Part shown: positions 26,151 through 38,425 of the stretch, piece by piece | How the letters are laid out: every line of letters begins with the position of its first letter | Position numbering within the stretch: position 1 is the first letter of the stretch | Assembly: GCA_013398055.1 (NCBI GenBank) | Contig: VZRS01015014.1 | Span: 62,102 to 126,101 of the forward strand | Direction: 5' to 3' | DNA from: Ifrita kowaldi | Lineage: Eukaryota; Chordata; Aves; Passeriformes; Cinclosomatidae | DNA length: 64,000 nt | The notes under the pieces: generated by a model | The model's database searches: none | What the model saw: the letters and a program-made list of their open reading frames with translations, nothing else | What the model was told of the DNA's origin: nothing | Program-made: the position numbers and the translations under genes

Positions 26151-29100
26151 AATGTTTTAGGAATGGACAACAGACATGCTATTATGGTAGGATTTGATAC
26201 TGAACCATGTAAGCAGACACCAGTACAGCAGCTTCAGACAATTTTGTAGTGAGCAGTGTAGGCAACAGATCTGCTGGACTTCTTCATGTTTTCATCTATT
26301 TGGACCTGGGCCATTTGGTTCAGGTAGCCTTGTTAAAAAGGGATTTGCAGGTCTTTGTGGTGTTACAGCCCTGCCAAGCTGGAAGCTGTAGACAAGGTCA
26401 GTGTCTAGGACTCTCTTGTATTAAATGAGCAAGTAAGCTTATATGCATTGCAGATTCCCTGCCCATGAGATCTCTTGTCTGAAGCAATCTGCTGAGAGGT
26501 GATAGGGTTGAAGTGTAGGCTAGACAACATGCATATGGCAGAGGGTTTGTAATATTCTAAATAGCATCCACTGTATTTTCCTGGGTCAACATACAAAGGG
26601 TGTTGGTAAATCAATAGTTTAATCCAAGAGTGACAAGACAATTTATCAAACCTCTTAAAAAATTGCTTCTCTGCGAGACAAAGCAGCATTGCTGGCAGAA
26701 GCTGTTTTACACCACATGGCATAACGCAGTTATAGCCAGTGAGAGGTGCCTACAACCTCGCCTTTCTGTGCTGAGAGGAGGACGAGCTGGGCCACCCTAC
26801 TGTTTGTGTTTGGGAAACACTATTAAGCACACAGTGACATCTTGCATTATAATATTATAGCACAGAAGGGGTGGAAACAATGGCTCTGTGTTCAGCCTTA
26901 ATTACATGGGGGAATTTGTTTTGCTTTTGGTTGAAGAACAGGAGCAATTGCTCCCTGGGCATTATAAAGACAGAACTCACAGATCTGAAAGACTTCATCT
27001 CTTTCAAAGGCATGGTAGGGATGCTGTTGCAAGAAAAGGGAAGGATGTCACTGTGTTACTGTGACACCTACATCAGGGAATAAAAGAATGGGGCACTTGA
27101 ATTTCACCATTTGATAACTTTGTGTGAACCAAGAGCAGCATTCACAAAGCCTGGGTTCCTCCAGTTCAGTTCTGAGCTCTGTATTCAGACGTTAAATTCC
27201 CTCAGCTTCTGAAATCAAAGGGAACAATAGGTACATGCAAGAATTAGCAAATTTGTGTGATCACAAGCGTAAGGCCCGCAGGTTTGAAAGATCCAGGCTG
27301 AGACTTTGCAGGCGCACATCTCCGCATATGAAATAGAGGTGCCCTTCTAAATTCACAGATTCAAAAATGTGCTCAGAACCCCCATCAGGATACATATATT
27401 AAACGTAAAAATTCTTTGACCTAAGGTCTGAATAAAGCAAACTAAATTAAAGCCAAAGGAAAAGAACAGTAGGGGAAAAAATCCCCTATCCCTTTCAAAA
27501 ATATGTATAGTCAGATAGAAGTCAAAGCTTTTATTCTGAAAAAGCCTATGTATTATTTTTAAAGAATTCTTGAAAACAGTTTTGTGTGTATCAAAAAGGG
27601 GTTATACCTTGTACTCATACAGAATATTCTTATTATAAAACAGCAGTTATAAACATAGAACACCGAGAAAAGTTTTTTGTAAGACCATTAGAGCCTAACA
27701 GCTACTTTAAACCCACGTATAATTGCTCACAGGATAAGAGCCTCTATTCATATTACTCAAATACCTTGCCTCAGCTGGAGACAGTTGGAAAGAGTACAGT
27801 GTGCTACAAGACTGAGTGAATGAGCTCTAACCTTTCCTCACTAGAGCAAAGCAAAAGATACCAGGCTTGTTTTACTCTGTGGATAATGAACACAGTTCAA
27901 TCTCTCATTCAGTTACCTTCCTCGTAGTCCAGGCTGTGTGTCATTGTGCAAAAACTGGGTTCTTTATTATTTTTAGTGGGTTTTTTTCACTTTTTTCCTC
28001 AGAGAGAATTATGGATGAGAAGGCAGGAATTCCATCTAGCCTAGGAGAATGCCTTGTTCTTGGCTCCTCCAGGTTCAGCTTTTTAGCAGCACAAAGCTAT
28101 AGCTATTTCAGCATCCTTTACTGGGATCAGCTGGCGTTAATGCACTTTCTCAGAACATACTCCACTTAAATATCTGTGTCTCTGCTGTGGGACAGGTATG
28201 CCCCACCATGTTCCCCAGAAGAGGTCACCAACCTTTTGGAGGGTATCGCAGTTTTTTCCCTGCTTATGCCCTGAATTTCCTTCCAAAGGAAGGTGGGGTG
28301 TGTGAACGGAGGCTGAGCAGCATCAAACACTGCAGAGCACAGGTACCTGAAGGAGAGTTGCAGTTACTCTTTACCACGGTTACTATCTAAAATTTCTAGC
28401 TAGTTAAATCCTAACAAGACAGAACATAAAACTTCATAATGATGAGTCAATACAGAGTGATTACAAAACAAAATCCAGGATGCAAAAAGAAAATACCTTG
28501 CCTTAATTTTTTCACTGAAACTGAAACACGCTGTGTAGTCAGTTGTGATCAGTGTGATTCTACATAGCTCAGGGAAATGGAAGCAGAGTCTTCGTCTTGG
28601 TGAAAAGGTTATTAAGAGCTTTAAAAATAGATGTTTCTTGAAGCATATAAAGTTTTTCCTCTTCCTTTTAGCTCAGACTTGCAAGGAAGAAGCCTCCTAT
28701 TTATTTTGCAATCAAATTCTCGTTGGAAATAAATTTCTTTTCCCCATTGTTTCCTAAACTGCAGAATCCAGCTTGGAGCAGGGGTCAGCTGGTGATCACT
28801 TTCATGCTTTTACATATTTCCTCTAGAAAAGTAATCCAGTATTCATGGATATTCACACAGCACTGTGGAATAGCATGCAGGAATTTTACTTTTCTGAAAT
28901 CAAGAGGACAAATATATTCAGTAGTTTATTTTGTACATGTTACGTATGTTGTATATACACCACATTAAAAAAATATCATTCCCCAACATCCTTCCCTCAG
29001 AGATGTTTCCATCAGGAAAAAGCTTTATGGGTAATTTCTGATTGTTTCTTAGTGAACCTAAATATTTAAGGTTGGCTATACTGCATTTAGCATTCATTGT

Positions 29101-29811
29101 CTTTGGAGAAGTGAAGAAAGAACTCAAATTGAAAGCACCAAGAAATGGAAATACTTACTTTTTGTAATTCCTAGTGCATTCAAATATCATGGAACAAGTG
29201 TTCATATAGGCAGGTATCAGATTCTCATCCCAGTGGTGATAATGGAAACAAAAAATTAGGTAGGAGGAAAACAGAAAAAATAAATGGAAAGATGGCATGA
29301 GCGGATAAAAGATAGATGGGGAGAGAAGGAAAAATTGTGACAACAGGGGAACATCCCATGAAGTGACATGTAGAATTTTACATGCTCGCCTCAGAGACGA
29401 GCAAGTCCCGAGATGGTTCCTGGGGTACAATTCTTCTCCACCTCCCTGCTACCACAGTCACCTGATAACGTGGTAAGTGGAAGAGTCGATACCTGTCATT
29501 TTTATTTAGTAGTTTTCCAACTCAGTTTGTATGCAGCTGCATCAAAGAACAAAGCCTCTGTGAAGGACATCACTGCAGTAGGGCAGACAGGATTTTTTGA
29601 GGACATAATTTTATTTACTTTAATTCTGCATTTTTTGGCAATATCTTCCACCACCTGAGTAAGGTTTCCTAAGAAGCCTGAAAGTTTTACACACAGCTCC
29701 TAATGCTACTGAATAGCTAATGGAAACAGCCCCAGTCTCCTAAAGAGATCTTATTCTTGACTGGGAGGTTGTTGGGGAGGAAGCCACCAAGGTAAACCAT
29801 TCTGTTATTTC

Positions 29812-29910
29812 ACCCCGAGCAACCTGATCTAGTGGGGGGCATCCCATCACAGGGGGGTTGGATCTTTAAAGTCCTTTCCAACCCAAACCATATTATGATG
29901 CTTCTGTGAT
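29812..29910 (+). mobile_element. CR1 LINE, short 3'-tail fragment
   Basis: The sequence reads gagcaacctgatctagtggg, then a G-rich ggggggttgg block, then cctttccaacccaaacca, and ends in cttctgtgat. This order (gagcaacctggtctagt, ggggttgga, tccaacccaaacc, ATTCTRTGAT) is the 3' untranslated tail of avian CR1. Only about 100 bp remain, consistent with the severe 5' truncation typical of CR1. The aggggg-to-ccaaacca segment kept here is missing from the larger copy at 59200. The terminal repeat has diverged (tattatgatgcttctgtgat), so the copy is not young. Confidence 0.9.
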
Positions 29911-31702
29911 GACTCCTAAGATAAAGGGCTGCACTTTCAGAGTGGTAGAACAAGTGCAAAGCTCCATCAGTAATGACACTTTCAAGAGTGAGTGAAACAG
30001 CAGAGAGGAGAATGGGAGACAGAGCAAACACTGATCTGTTTCCCTCTAATAGCTATGGAGCAGCAGCTCTTTGTTTTAAGGAATAAAATAATTTCTGAGA
30101 GTATTTTTCCCCTCATAAGGTTGCAGTAACCATAAGGGGAAATTCACTGATTGTTTTCCCTGAGTTTCTTAAGCAGTACAGATTTTTTCCTTTCCCCAAA
30201 TCCTAAACAGGATGCACAATTTCAGTTCCCATGCCTTCCAGCTCTAGAAGCAGTTACTCTAACCATGGGATGTGCTAGAAGCCAAGGTCATCAGCAGTGA
30301 AAGCTTGTGTCTTTGCACTCCCTCATGTGTGTCCCTCCGGCTCCTGCAGCTTCCTTTCCTGGCAGCAGCTGCTCCTGCTCTTCATGCCACTTTTAAAAGC
30401 AGTAAGGAATGGGAAAGTGAGGATAACACGAGTGAACAGCAGCGGAACAATCTTGCAAATGAGTCATCACAACGTGTCCACCTATCATGTTCTGTGTAGC
30501 TCCATGTTTGACACACATCTAACAAACTGGTAAAAACCTAAAATACCTAGGAACTCCTACTCCTATGTCAAATCCACTTGAAATGAGCAAAAGTTATAGG
30601 AGGGATGCACAAAGAGGTGAACAGATGGAACACAGTACTGTACATTCTGTATGTGTACGTACAAACATGCATCAACCCAGTGTTATTGTGGAGATGTTGA
30701 AAGGCACTGCCTTGGTTTAACAAGTTCAGCTGTGCAGCCCCAAGTCCAGCTCTCCACACACTTCAGTGTGACAGCTTGATCGACACCGACATTGCTTTAG
30801 AGGCATCTCAGCATCCTGTGCAGTTCTTGTGTTCCTAGCTCACCCTAGGAAAGGGAGCACAAGACGTGGCAGGTTTTTTTCCAGTAGGCTACAGCTTCCC
30901 CACCTTCCAAATTAACCTCATCCCAGACTCTCCAAACAGATTGAGGGCAATCTGAAGTGGTGCTGACCTGAAATCTGCAGCTTCTGCCAGTAACAATTTG
31001 CTCCCCTCTGCTAGTTCCAGTTTGTGCTTCACCTCTGAGGAGGGGAAAGTGTTAGAGATCAGGCTGCTGAATAAGATAGGATCTAACTCTGGATTTTTTC
31101 AGCACAAACAGTGTAGTTTGTGAGATTTCCAAGTTCTCTACACAAGCTCCTCAAGTGTCAAGTAAGTGCTCCTGTAAAGATGCAGTTTTGCTTAGGCTGT
31201 GCAGTACATAATACATGAGAATGAGTGGGGAGAAAAGACTATCTCCATGAGAGTTAAAGCTGCGCTACCAAGTTCCTTAAAGTTATGGCTTAACATCCTG
31301 AAGAGTATCAAGATGGTGGCTTGGTAACACTTAGGATAAAACTTAGGACCTACACCATTCATTCTGCAGCACTTCCAGCTTAAACCAAATTGCCTTTTAG
31401 TGGCACATTGTCTCTCAAGAGCCCATGTCTCCAGGGATACCCTTCAGCATTGTGAGAATCCTAGCCTGAAAAGGAAACTAGTCCCTTGTAGGAAGTGGGA
31501 GCAGAAATCTCCCCATCTTCAGCTTCACCATATCATGATCAGAGAACATGTTTTTCTGGTGACCCAGTGTGGTTTGGTCCTGTCTAATTTATCTCTCAGC
31601 TTGTTTCATGGTTTCATGATGACATACAAAAATGCCCCAAAAGCACTTTTCTGAGAAAATTCTTTTGAACTTTTAATTCAAAAAAACCACTCAATTTCTT
31701 CC

Positions 31703-31718
31703 TTTTTTTTTTTTTTTT
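31703..31718. repeat. T16 homopolymer
   Basis: Sixteen consecutive T residues. On the minus strand this would be a poly-A, but no retroposed sequence is recognisable on the side that a tail would follow. Confidence 0.9.
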
Positions 31719-33535
31719 AATCCCCCTCAATTTTCAAGAATCACAAACACTAATATCAGATTGCTTTTTGGGGGTTATAAATTCCTGGGTTTTTCCTGTG
31801 ACTCTACTACCTGTAACATTTTCTTGCTATCTTCTCATCTAATTGCCTTTCTGTAATTAAATATAACATTTTTCCCACGTGAATTATCACTAAGACCTAA
31901 TCCCAGATCCCCAAATCCCATAGTAAAGATCTGTTCTCTACAAGCTGACACAACAGTAGTCAATTCATTGAGCACAGACAAACCCATCTTTTCCATGAAG
32001 GCATTTAGCATCTATGCTAAAATTGTCTCACTAGCAATTTCGGCTAATAAGAAAATGAAGTTAGCACAAAGCTCCTGAAAATAAATGCTGCAGAAAACAT
32101 CCCTCTGCTTTAATAGAGATTGAATGCAGTCCATTTCTCTTTCCCTGTGTCCCAAACAACACATCAAAACAACATTTACCAAGTGAGCTACATTTCAGCA
32201 CACCCTTGCATCATAGGTGCAGCATAAATGCACAAGAGAGGGGAAAGTTGGTTGTTTGGGGCTTGGGGTTTTTTCTTTTCTGTCCAGAATATTTTCACCC
32301 AGAACTTTAGGACTGCCCAAGATAACTCTATTATCTCACTTGGGTCTCCAGTGGCTGTTAACCCTCTACATTGCCTAAGTGACAATACCTGCCCCTTGAA
32401 TTCAGGTTGCAGAAGTGCTGAGAGGCACTGCTGTTAATTCCTGGAATATCCCACCTAATTTAGACTCAAACACCATGAAATAACAGGTGGGAAAGAGGGA
32501 GACAGGTGCTTTTAAAAACAGGCATTCCAAGTTCTGTTTAACCAAGCTAGGGGGAAAGAGCTGGAGATATCACCTGGAGCAGGTCATCTATTTATCTATT
32601 TGGTGATTTCCCCCCATTTTTCAGTTTGCTTAATGGTTTCAAAGCTACTATTTTCTCAAGTGCAGTGGTGGTTAAATAGTATATGGAAAATGTTATTTAA
32701 CTTGAAATTTTCTCTTCAAATGGTGTGGCCTCCATAATGTGGGTCTTTCTAAGTTCCTCCTGTGCTCTTTAGTACAAGTAACTGCAGGCCAGCTATCAGC
32801 ATGTTTGGTGTGGCTCATGGGGATACATCTCAGAAAATTTGGCCCGTAAAACTCCTTCTCAGATTTCTCAACTTCTCTGCCCAAGGATATTAGAATGTGA
32901 CACTTGAAATCCGTTTTCCCGAAACATTTGGTCTAGTCAAGCGCCTTCACACGATGTATGTGGCAGGCAGATGCAACGGGGACACAAACATGGCTGAGAC
33001 AAATGTTTACCCATTCGGCAGAGGACGTGTGGATTTTTTTTGTTGTTTACTGCTGCTAGACAACTCCATATACTGCTGGTAATGACTGTATCTGGGTTTT
33101 TTGTTTGTGTGCTCACACCTTACCCTGTAGCTTTGTTCATGGAAATAAAAATATTCTGAACAGCTTGGAAAACTTCCTTTGCTTTAACTTGCAATGGCTG
33201 AATTCAGTTCCCAAGGACCTCAGTGGAGCTGGATTAAGCTCTGTAGCAAAATCCTTTACCTCTTACCATGCTGCCACTGCAGCAGGTGCCGAATTTCCTT
33301 TTACCGATTGGTTAATTTATCCTTTTGTCATTGCAATGTACCAAAAAGTCCTGGGTTTCTTCCCATTTGTATGGTTTTACTGAGCTTCTGCAACTGAAGA
33401 GACCCAGACCTTGAGGTCATTCTTCAGTCTCTAGCCATTTCAGAGCCCCAAAGCCTCAGCCTCCACAGGAGGCTGTACCAAAGAGTTGTCTGTGCCAATC
33501 AAGGAGATTTGCGGTATCTCTCACTCATTGTTTCG

Positions 33536-33557
33536 CATACTCCATCTCTGGAGTATG
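33536..33557. repeat. Perfect 9-bp stem, 4-nt loop hairpin
   Basis: catactcca (33536-33544) and tggagtatg (33549-33557) are exact reverse complements separated by tctc. It is too short to be a microRNA precursor by itself, and no longer pairing extends outward beyond it. Confidence 0.7.
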
Positions 33558-34453
33558 TTTATTCTTCCTCGTAACTATCTTGCCTGTCCAAATCATAGCC
33601 CTGGGTAGAACTGGAAAAAAGACAGGCATGTCCTCTTACAGCCCAAGGGGGAAGAGGAGGAACAAGGACTTTACAGGTAAGGTTTTTGTTTGAAATCTAA
33701 AAAATAAACCGTGTGTTTACCTTAGCTAGCATCCATTTACCGTTTGATAAATAGGTAGTTATCCCCAGGACATCAGGTTAGTAGACATAGCTTAAAAAGA
33801 AATAGAAATACGGTATTTCTTCCTTCATAAGGAGCTCTGCCAGTCTTTGTTTTCCTGTCTTCCTTTGCTTCTCTTCAAACCCATTAGTTTGATATCTTTG
33901 AAGATCTTTTTAAAAACAGTCTTCTATTTCGAAAAACCGTGTCAAATTGAGGAGGTAAAGCAACAGGGCTCCCCAGAAATAGAGCACTGTTTCTACAGAA
34001 ATAACTCTGATTGATGAATTCTACATAAATCACCAAATAAAAATCCTGTAAGATAATTAGAATGCCAAGGGATGGCAGCTCATCTGCTGAATTTAATAAT
34101 TACATTTAAGGGCCTCAATGTTCATTGGAAAGATAATCTTCACATGCTACGTGGTGGTGTTCCACAAGACATCCAAGTCAAATTTGCTTGTGTTTGTTAT
34201 TCTTTTCAGAACATGTTGGTTAATTTAACTCTTGTTTGATATGTGCTGAAGCACCTGAAGTGCCTTCAGGCACTCCAAAGATTTCTACCCTCTGATAATA
34301 CGACATGAGAGAAGGCATAATGATATTTACAAATTGTGAAAGATAAAGGCGACTAGTCACACCCAGACTTTGTTACTGAATGGATTTTGATATGGTTACT
34401 TTGAGTTTATGCCTTTATAGGTTAAAAAAGAAAACCCTAACTTTCAGACAAAC

Positions 34454-34509
34454 TTGCCATATGGCAAAGTTGGCAAAGCAATATTGCCAAAAATGGCAGT
34501 ATTGCTTTG
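34454..34509. repeat. 14-bp palindrome followed by a 15-bp-stem hairpin
   Basis: ttgccatatggcaa (34454-34467) is a perfect 14-bp palindrome. Six bases later, caaagcaatattgcc (34474-34488) pairs with ggcagtattgctttg (34495-34509) over 15 positions with one A/G difference, which is a G:U wobble in the transcript of one strand. The loop is aaaaat. The palindrome and the hairpin share ggcaaag and gcaa words, so the whole looks like nested or duplicated inverted repeats. It could be the ends of a tiny degraded inverted-repeat transposon, a cruciform-forming site, or chance. It is shorter than a usual microRNA precursor (about 60-80 nt), because pairing does not continue outward. Confidence 0.75.
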
Positions 34510-36789
34510 AGCAGAGCAGTTAGAACCTGTATTTTGGGCGTGCTCTGTTTTACAATACCTTTAATGAACAGCATTTAACCACAGGCAGCTGTAGATCTAG
34601 TCTTATAAACCATGCCAAAATAATTAAAAGAAACAAGAAAAATGCACATGTTCCCAAGTTTTGTTATTTTCCCACCACTGGAGAAAGGATTTTTAAAACA
34701 AGCCCTCCATAATCTCTTGAATGTTCAAATACACGGCTGAAACAGAAGCTGTAAGCAGTCACCATGCCTCAAAATAAAGTGAAAATTTTCCATTCAAATT
34801 GGGAGAAAAAAAAACTAAATAGGAAAAGCAATTTCCTTTTCTGTTTCTGTAAATTAATTTTAGAGATGGGCACGAACCATAAAATTCAGGTTCAGACATA
34901 AACCTGGGAGCATGTGGCTTGAAATGGAGCTGGGTAATGTATCCAGATTGCCTCAGTTTCTGGCAAAAAGGTAATAACTGGTTAGTTAGCAAAGTCCCCT
35001 ATCTCACAGCATATTTCCTGATACACTACATCATCTTATATCCGGTGTTGATGATCTAACACCTTAGGACCCTGTGACAGGCATATTTTTTTTTTAAAAC
35101 AAGTACGTAGCTGGGATAAAAATTTTCACTAAAAAAATTTGAGCCTCATTTATGGAATCTCCTACAAATCCATCTCACTTAGTGAAAGACAAATTCTACT
35201 TAAAAATCCAGCAACAAAGGATATTTAAATACAGTGACTCACCTAAAATATGACCCAAAACACAGTCTTTATGTTCATTGGTTCCCAACAATCCAGTTTA
35301 GTCTGGGACTAAAAACAAAAGGAGGCAAATATATAAATACATGAGCTTTTACAGAATACATTCATAATGGACAAAAAGGACAACATGAAATGGATATAGT
35401 AATATTTTTCATTTTAGGAAAAAGGAGTTTTTTTAAGACTATCATTCTGCTAATCTAATGTGTTGCCAATATTTGTTATTTGATACCAAGGAAATAAAAA
35501 GACTCAATGGAGCAACTTGGATGATAAGTGATAGGGAGCTAGGTCCTAGACACCCATATTGCCTCCTAAATCATAACAGTTCCTACATTGCTTAAAATAT
35601 AAATCACACAAAGTGGTCAAATCCAGCTTTAATTCTCAGTCTAATGATTACATTGGTCGATTTCCAAGACCACAGCTAAAGGCCATGAGAACTTTTTAAA
35701 TATTTTCCCAGCCATATACATATTGTCCCAAGCATTAGAAAAAAGAGAAAGGCAAGTAACCAAGAAAGAAAAAGAGCAGAAACCATACAGAAAGCACAAT
35801 TGTGAAATAAAACATTCAGCAGGGAGTTACTGCTCTGCAAGTGAGCTTTGAAATTACCAGGAGACATGAAGATTTTGATTCAGCACCCCACTGAATTTTC
35901 ATGATCATTTTGGAAGGTGGAAGAGACCCCCTACAATACCTTGGACATCTTTACTACAGGTTTCAGGAGTTTCAGGTTTCTTTCTTGCTTTTTTTTTCCC
36001 CCTCTTTTTCTTGTGTGAAACAGATTGTTCATAGAAAATTATTTCAAGAGCTTTCCCTTCACTTTCCTGTGCAGAGCTACAACAGAGTGCTATTAGCATC
36101 TGGTTCTGCATATGCCTAGAAGCTCATTCATTTCAAGCCACTTTCAGAATCAGGGCCTTGACATGTGATAATTCCCTACAAATTCTGATATGTATGGAGT
36201 TTTTTCTAAAAATGTACTTGAAATTTCAAAGTACTCCAAACTCCCTGCAAGTCTCCTCTCAGGAGACTAACCTTCTGGGGAATCATTTCTCATGGTGTTC
36301 CAATAAAGAAGCAGCCTGACAAATACTTAGCATGATGAAAAAAAACCTGAAAGACATCAAAATGAAAATATTAATACAAATTTACAAGCTGTATTAGTCA
36401 TAATTAACCAGTCAGGAGAAATAGCAGTGTATAAAGATCTGCTATGTACAAAGTATTGAATATTTTAGCAATTCTTTAGGAAGGTACTGAACTTTCCTTG
36501 CAATTAATTATTCATCCATGAAACTTTTCTTGTTTCCTCCCCAAATTACTGCAGAACTTTCGTCTCCTCAGTGAGATCAGGAGTGTAATCACATGCATGT
36601 ATACAGTACACAGACAAAAACACATACCCATAAAAAAAGCCTCATCAGATACCACCCCCAACTTTCCCCAGTTGTACATTTGATGCTTGCTGGTGCCATT
36701 AAGCAAACACAAAACAACAGCAAGCGCATTCTGTTGAAATGTTTAGCTAAATGGAACCAAAACAGTCACAGTTCACAATTTCATAAATA

Positions 36790-37030
36790 CATTAATTAGA
36801 AGTGTCTCCAAATAGCATGTGATTTTGAATTATTAACATAAAACACTGCATTATAAATGACTGCAAATTGCATTCCTTAGTGCTCTCCATGCTTAATTTA
36901 TTATGCCGTAGGAAAATTTGCAAATTACTTCACTGTTTAATGGATAGTTTTATATGTATATTGTTTCATTAAGATAAAATTAAACCACTGTGTACGTATT
37001 ATATGCCTTTCCAGTGACATAAATGTCACT
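36790..37030. other. Candidate conserved non-coding element (unverified)
   Basis: AT-rich non-repetitive sequence with words such as atttgcaaatta, gcttaatttatta and aaattaaacc that resemble POU and homeodomain binding sites, ending in a small hairpin at 37013-37030 (agtgacat and atgtcact around aa). I have no alignment, so conservation is only a guess from texture. Confidence 0.2.
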
Positions 37031-38164
37031 AGAGACCCTCCAACTTTGTCAGAAGGGGAGCGTGCTTTCTGTCATCTCCTGGATTTAATAAAGCAGTGAA
37101 GAGAAGTTTTGAGTTTCTGCCCTTTTCGTGCCCATCCATAATCCCTTCTTCTAGACAGCCCATTTCCGAAGTTTGCAGATGGCACTGCTGAAAAGTTTCC
37201 TGCATTTTGAAAGTATGGAGGGGGGTGGTGGAGAAGCCAGGGCTGCTCTGTGGTTTGAAAGCAAAGGATTTTTTCCAGCAGTGGCCTCTGCTGCTAGGGC
37301 AATGCAGGCGCCATGCCACCTGTGCTTTGTGGGTGAAAATGGAGGTGGCAAGCCAGGTGGGCCTCCTGCCCCGAACCCCACAAGCACAGACACCTCTGGA
37401 AAACCACTTCAGTCTCCCAGGAAGAGGAAAAAATGGCTGGTATGGGCTGCCCTGCTACACTGACAAGGTTTTTACTGTCATATCTTCCTGCAGCAGGGAA
37501 AGGATGGAAATAAAACACATTAGGAAATCCTGGTGAGGCTAGGTGGGGATATGTGCCTGGAGAAACACTGAGGAGGGAAGGTGAAGGACACTGTATATGA
37601 AAGGAAAATTCATTAAATATGTAAATACAAAGACATCCATCTTTGACAACTTCTTTGCATGCTGTCTGTTCTCAGCCATTTGTCTTCCCTATTTGTAAAT
37701 TCCTCAGAAGAGGAGCTGCCTCTAACCATGCGCTTGTTGAGTGCCTGTTACGATGGGGACTCAACTTCCCTGAAAACCTGAAATGCAAATAGATCGTAAA
37801 TAATAGGTATTATTTATGATACATAAATAAATAGCACTGGGCCATGAAGATGCGTCCTAGATGTGTTTAAGAAGGCTGTCCAATTCCCTGTTTTCTGAGA
37901 TCTAATAACATTCCTTTGGTGGATGTGATAGATATTTCTTTGAACTCACTTTCAGGCCTCTATAAAAGATAGCAAAGTTAGTGGTTACCTGACTGCATGG
38001 ATTCCGTACAGTTTTCAGAGGTGCTTTTGTTTAATAAAAATATAGCGCAATAAAATACTGCAGCGTGGGTAGGAGGTGGAGAGAAGGACTATTTGGGAAA
38101 GCTATAAATTCTGCTGTGAGTTGAAATCGTATTAATGAAATTGAAGCTACAAGAAGATGCATGC

Positions 38165-38178
38165 GAGAGAGAGAGAGA
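38165..38178. repeat. (GA)7 microsatellite
   Basis: Seven uninterrupted GA units lying about 30 bases upstream of the LINE fossil at 38210. Confidence 0.9.
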
Positions 38179-38209
38179 CAACCCTCTGAGCTATTCTTTT
38201 CAAGTAATG

Positions 38210-38425
38210 AAGATGAGACTCTGTCAGAGATTGAGGTGTCAAAACTGGAAGTGCTGGAACAAATTCACAAATTAAAGAGCAACAAGTCACCATGACCAGA
38301 TGGCATACATCTGAGAGCTCTGAAGGAACTTAAGAATTAAGTGGTTGAGCTGCTAACAGAAAAATATGCAGCCTTTCATTAAACTGCTACCATGCCAGAG
38401 GACAGGAGGTAACAAATACCTCGTC
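38210..38425 (+). mobile_element. Ancient CR1/L3-like LINE fossil (start of reverse transcriptase)
   Basis: One frame reads VSKLEVLEQIHKLKSNKSP, a stop, then PDGIHLRALKELKN and, after another stop, VVELLTEKYAAFH. A third stop follows, then TATMPEDRR. This matches the beginning of the reverse transcriptase in CR1-superfamily LINEs: L-x-x-L-x-x-x-K-S-P-G-P-D-G-I-H-P-R-V-L-K-E-L, then L-L-T, then V-P-x-D-W-R. The glycine of the P-G-P-D block has become a stop (tga where gga is expected), and at least two more in-frame stops follow, so the copy is dead. The wording resembles the older CR1/L3-type elements shared by sauropsids and mammals more than young chicken CR1. Neither the catalytic YADD block nor a 3' end is visible downstream. 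Confidence 0.65.

Larger units (their letters stand above)
17431..29811. other. Unique non-coding DNA with microsatellites, no gene seen
   Basis: Twelve kilobases without a recognisable gene or LINE tail. It contains a 22-bp tandem repeat at 19471, a (CT)n run at 22819 and a (TA)/(TG)n run at 26112. Two longer minus-strand open frames (18617-19045, 142 codons; 25529-25903, 124 codons) were examined and do not match any family I know. A region near 28200-28300 begins with a ggtcaccaaccttttgg motif faintly like a hAT-type DNA transposon end, but I could not extend the similarity. Confidence 0.5.
29911..38209. other. Unique non-coding DNA with hairpins, no gene seen
   Basis: No coding exon or recognised transposon. 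A 16-T run lies at 31703-31718. Hairpins are listed at 33536, 34454 and 37013. The segment 36790-37030 is AT-rich, non-repetitive and rich in octamer-like and homeodomain-like words, and may be a conserved non-coding element. (GA)7 lies at 38165-38178 just before the LINE fossil. Confidence 0.5.

Noticed and set aside
28206..28340. ggtcaccaaccttttgg as a hAT/Charlie-type DNA transposon end
   Set aside because: The match is limited to one short word, with no target duplication or opposite inverted end visible.
31703..31718. T16 run as the reversed poly-A tail of a processed pseudogene
   Set aside because: No gene-like sequence lies on the side the tail would follow and no flanking target duplication was found.
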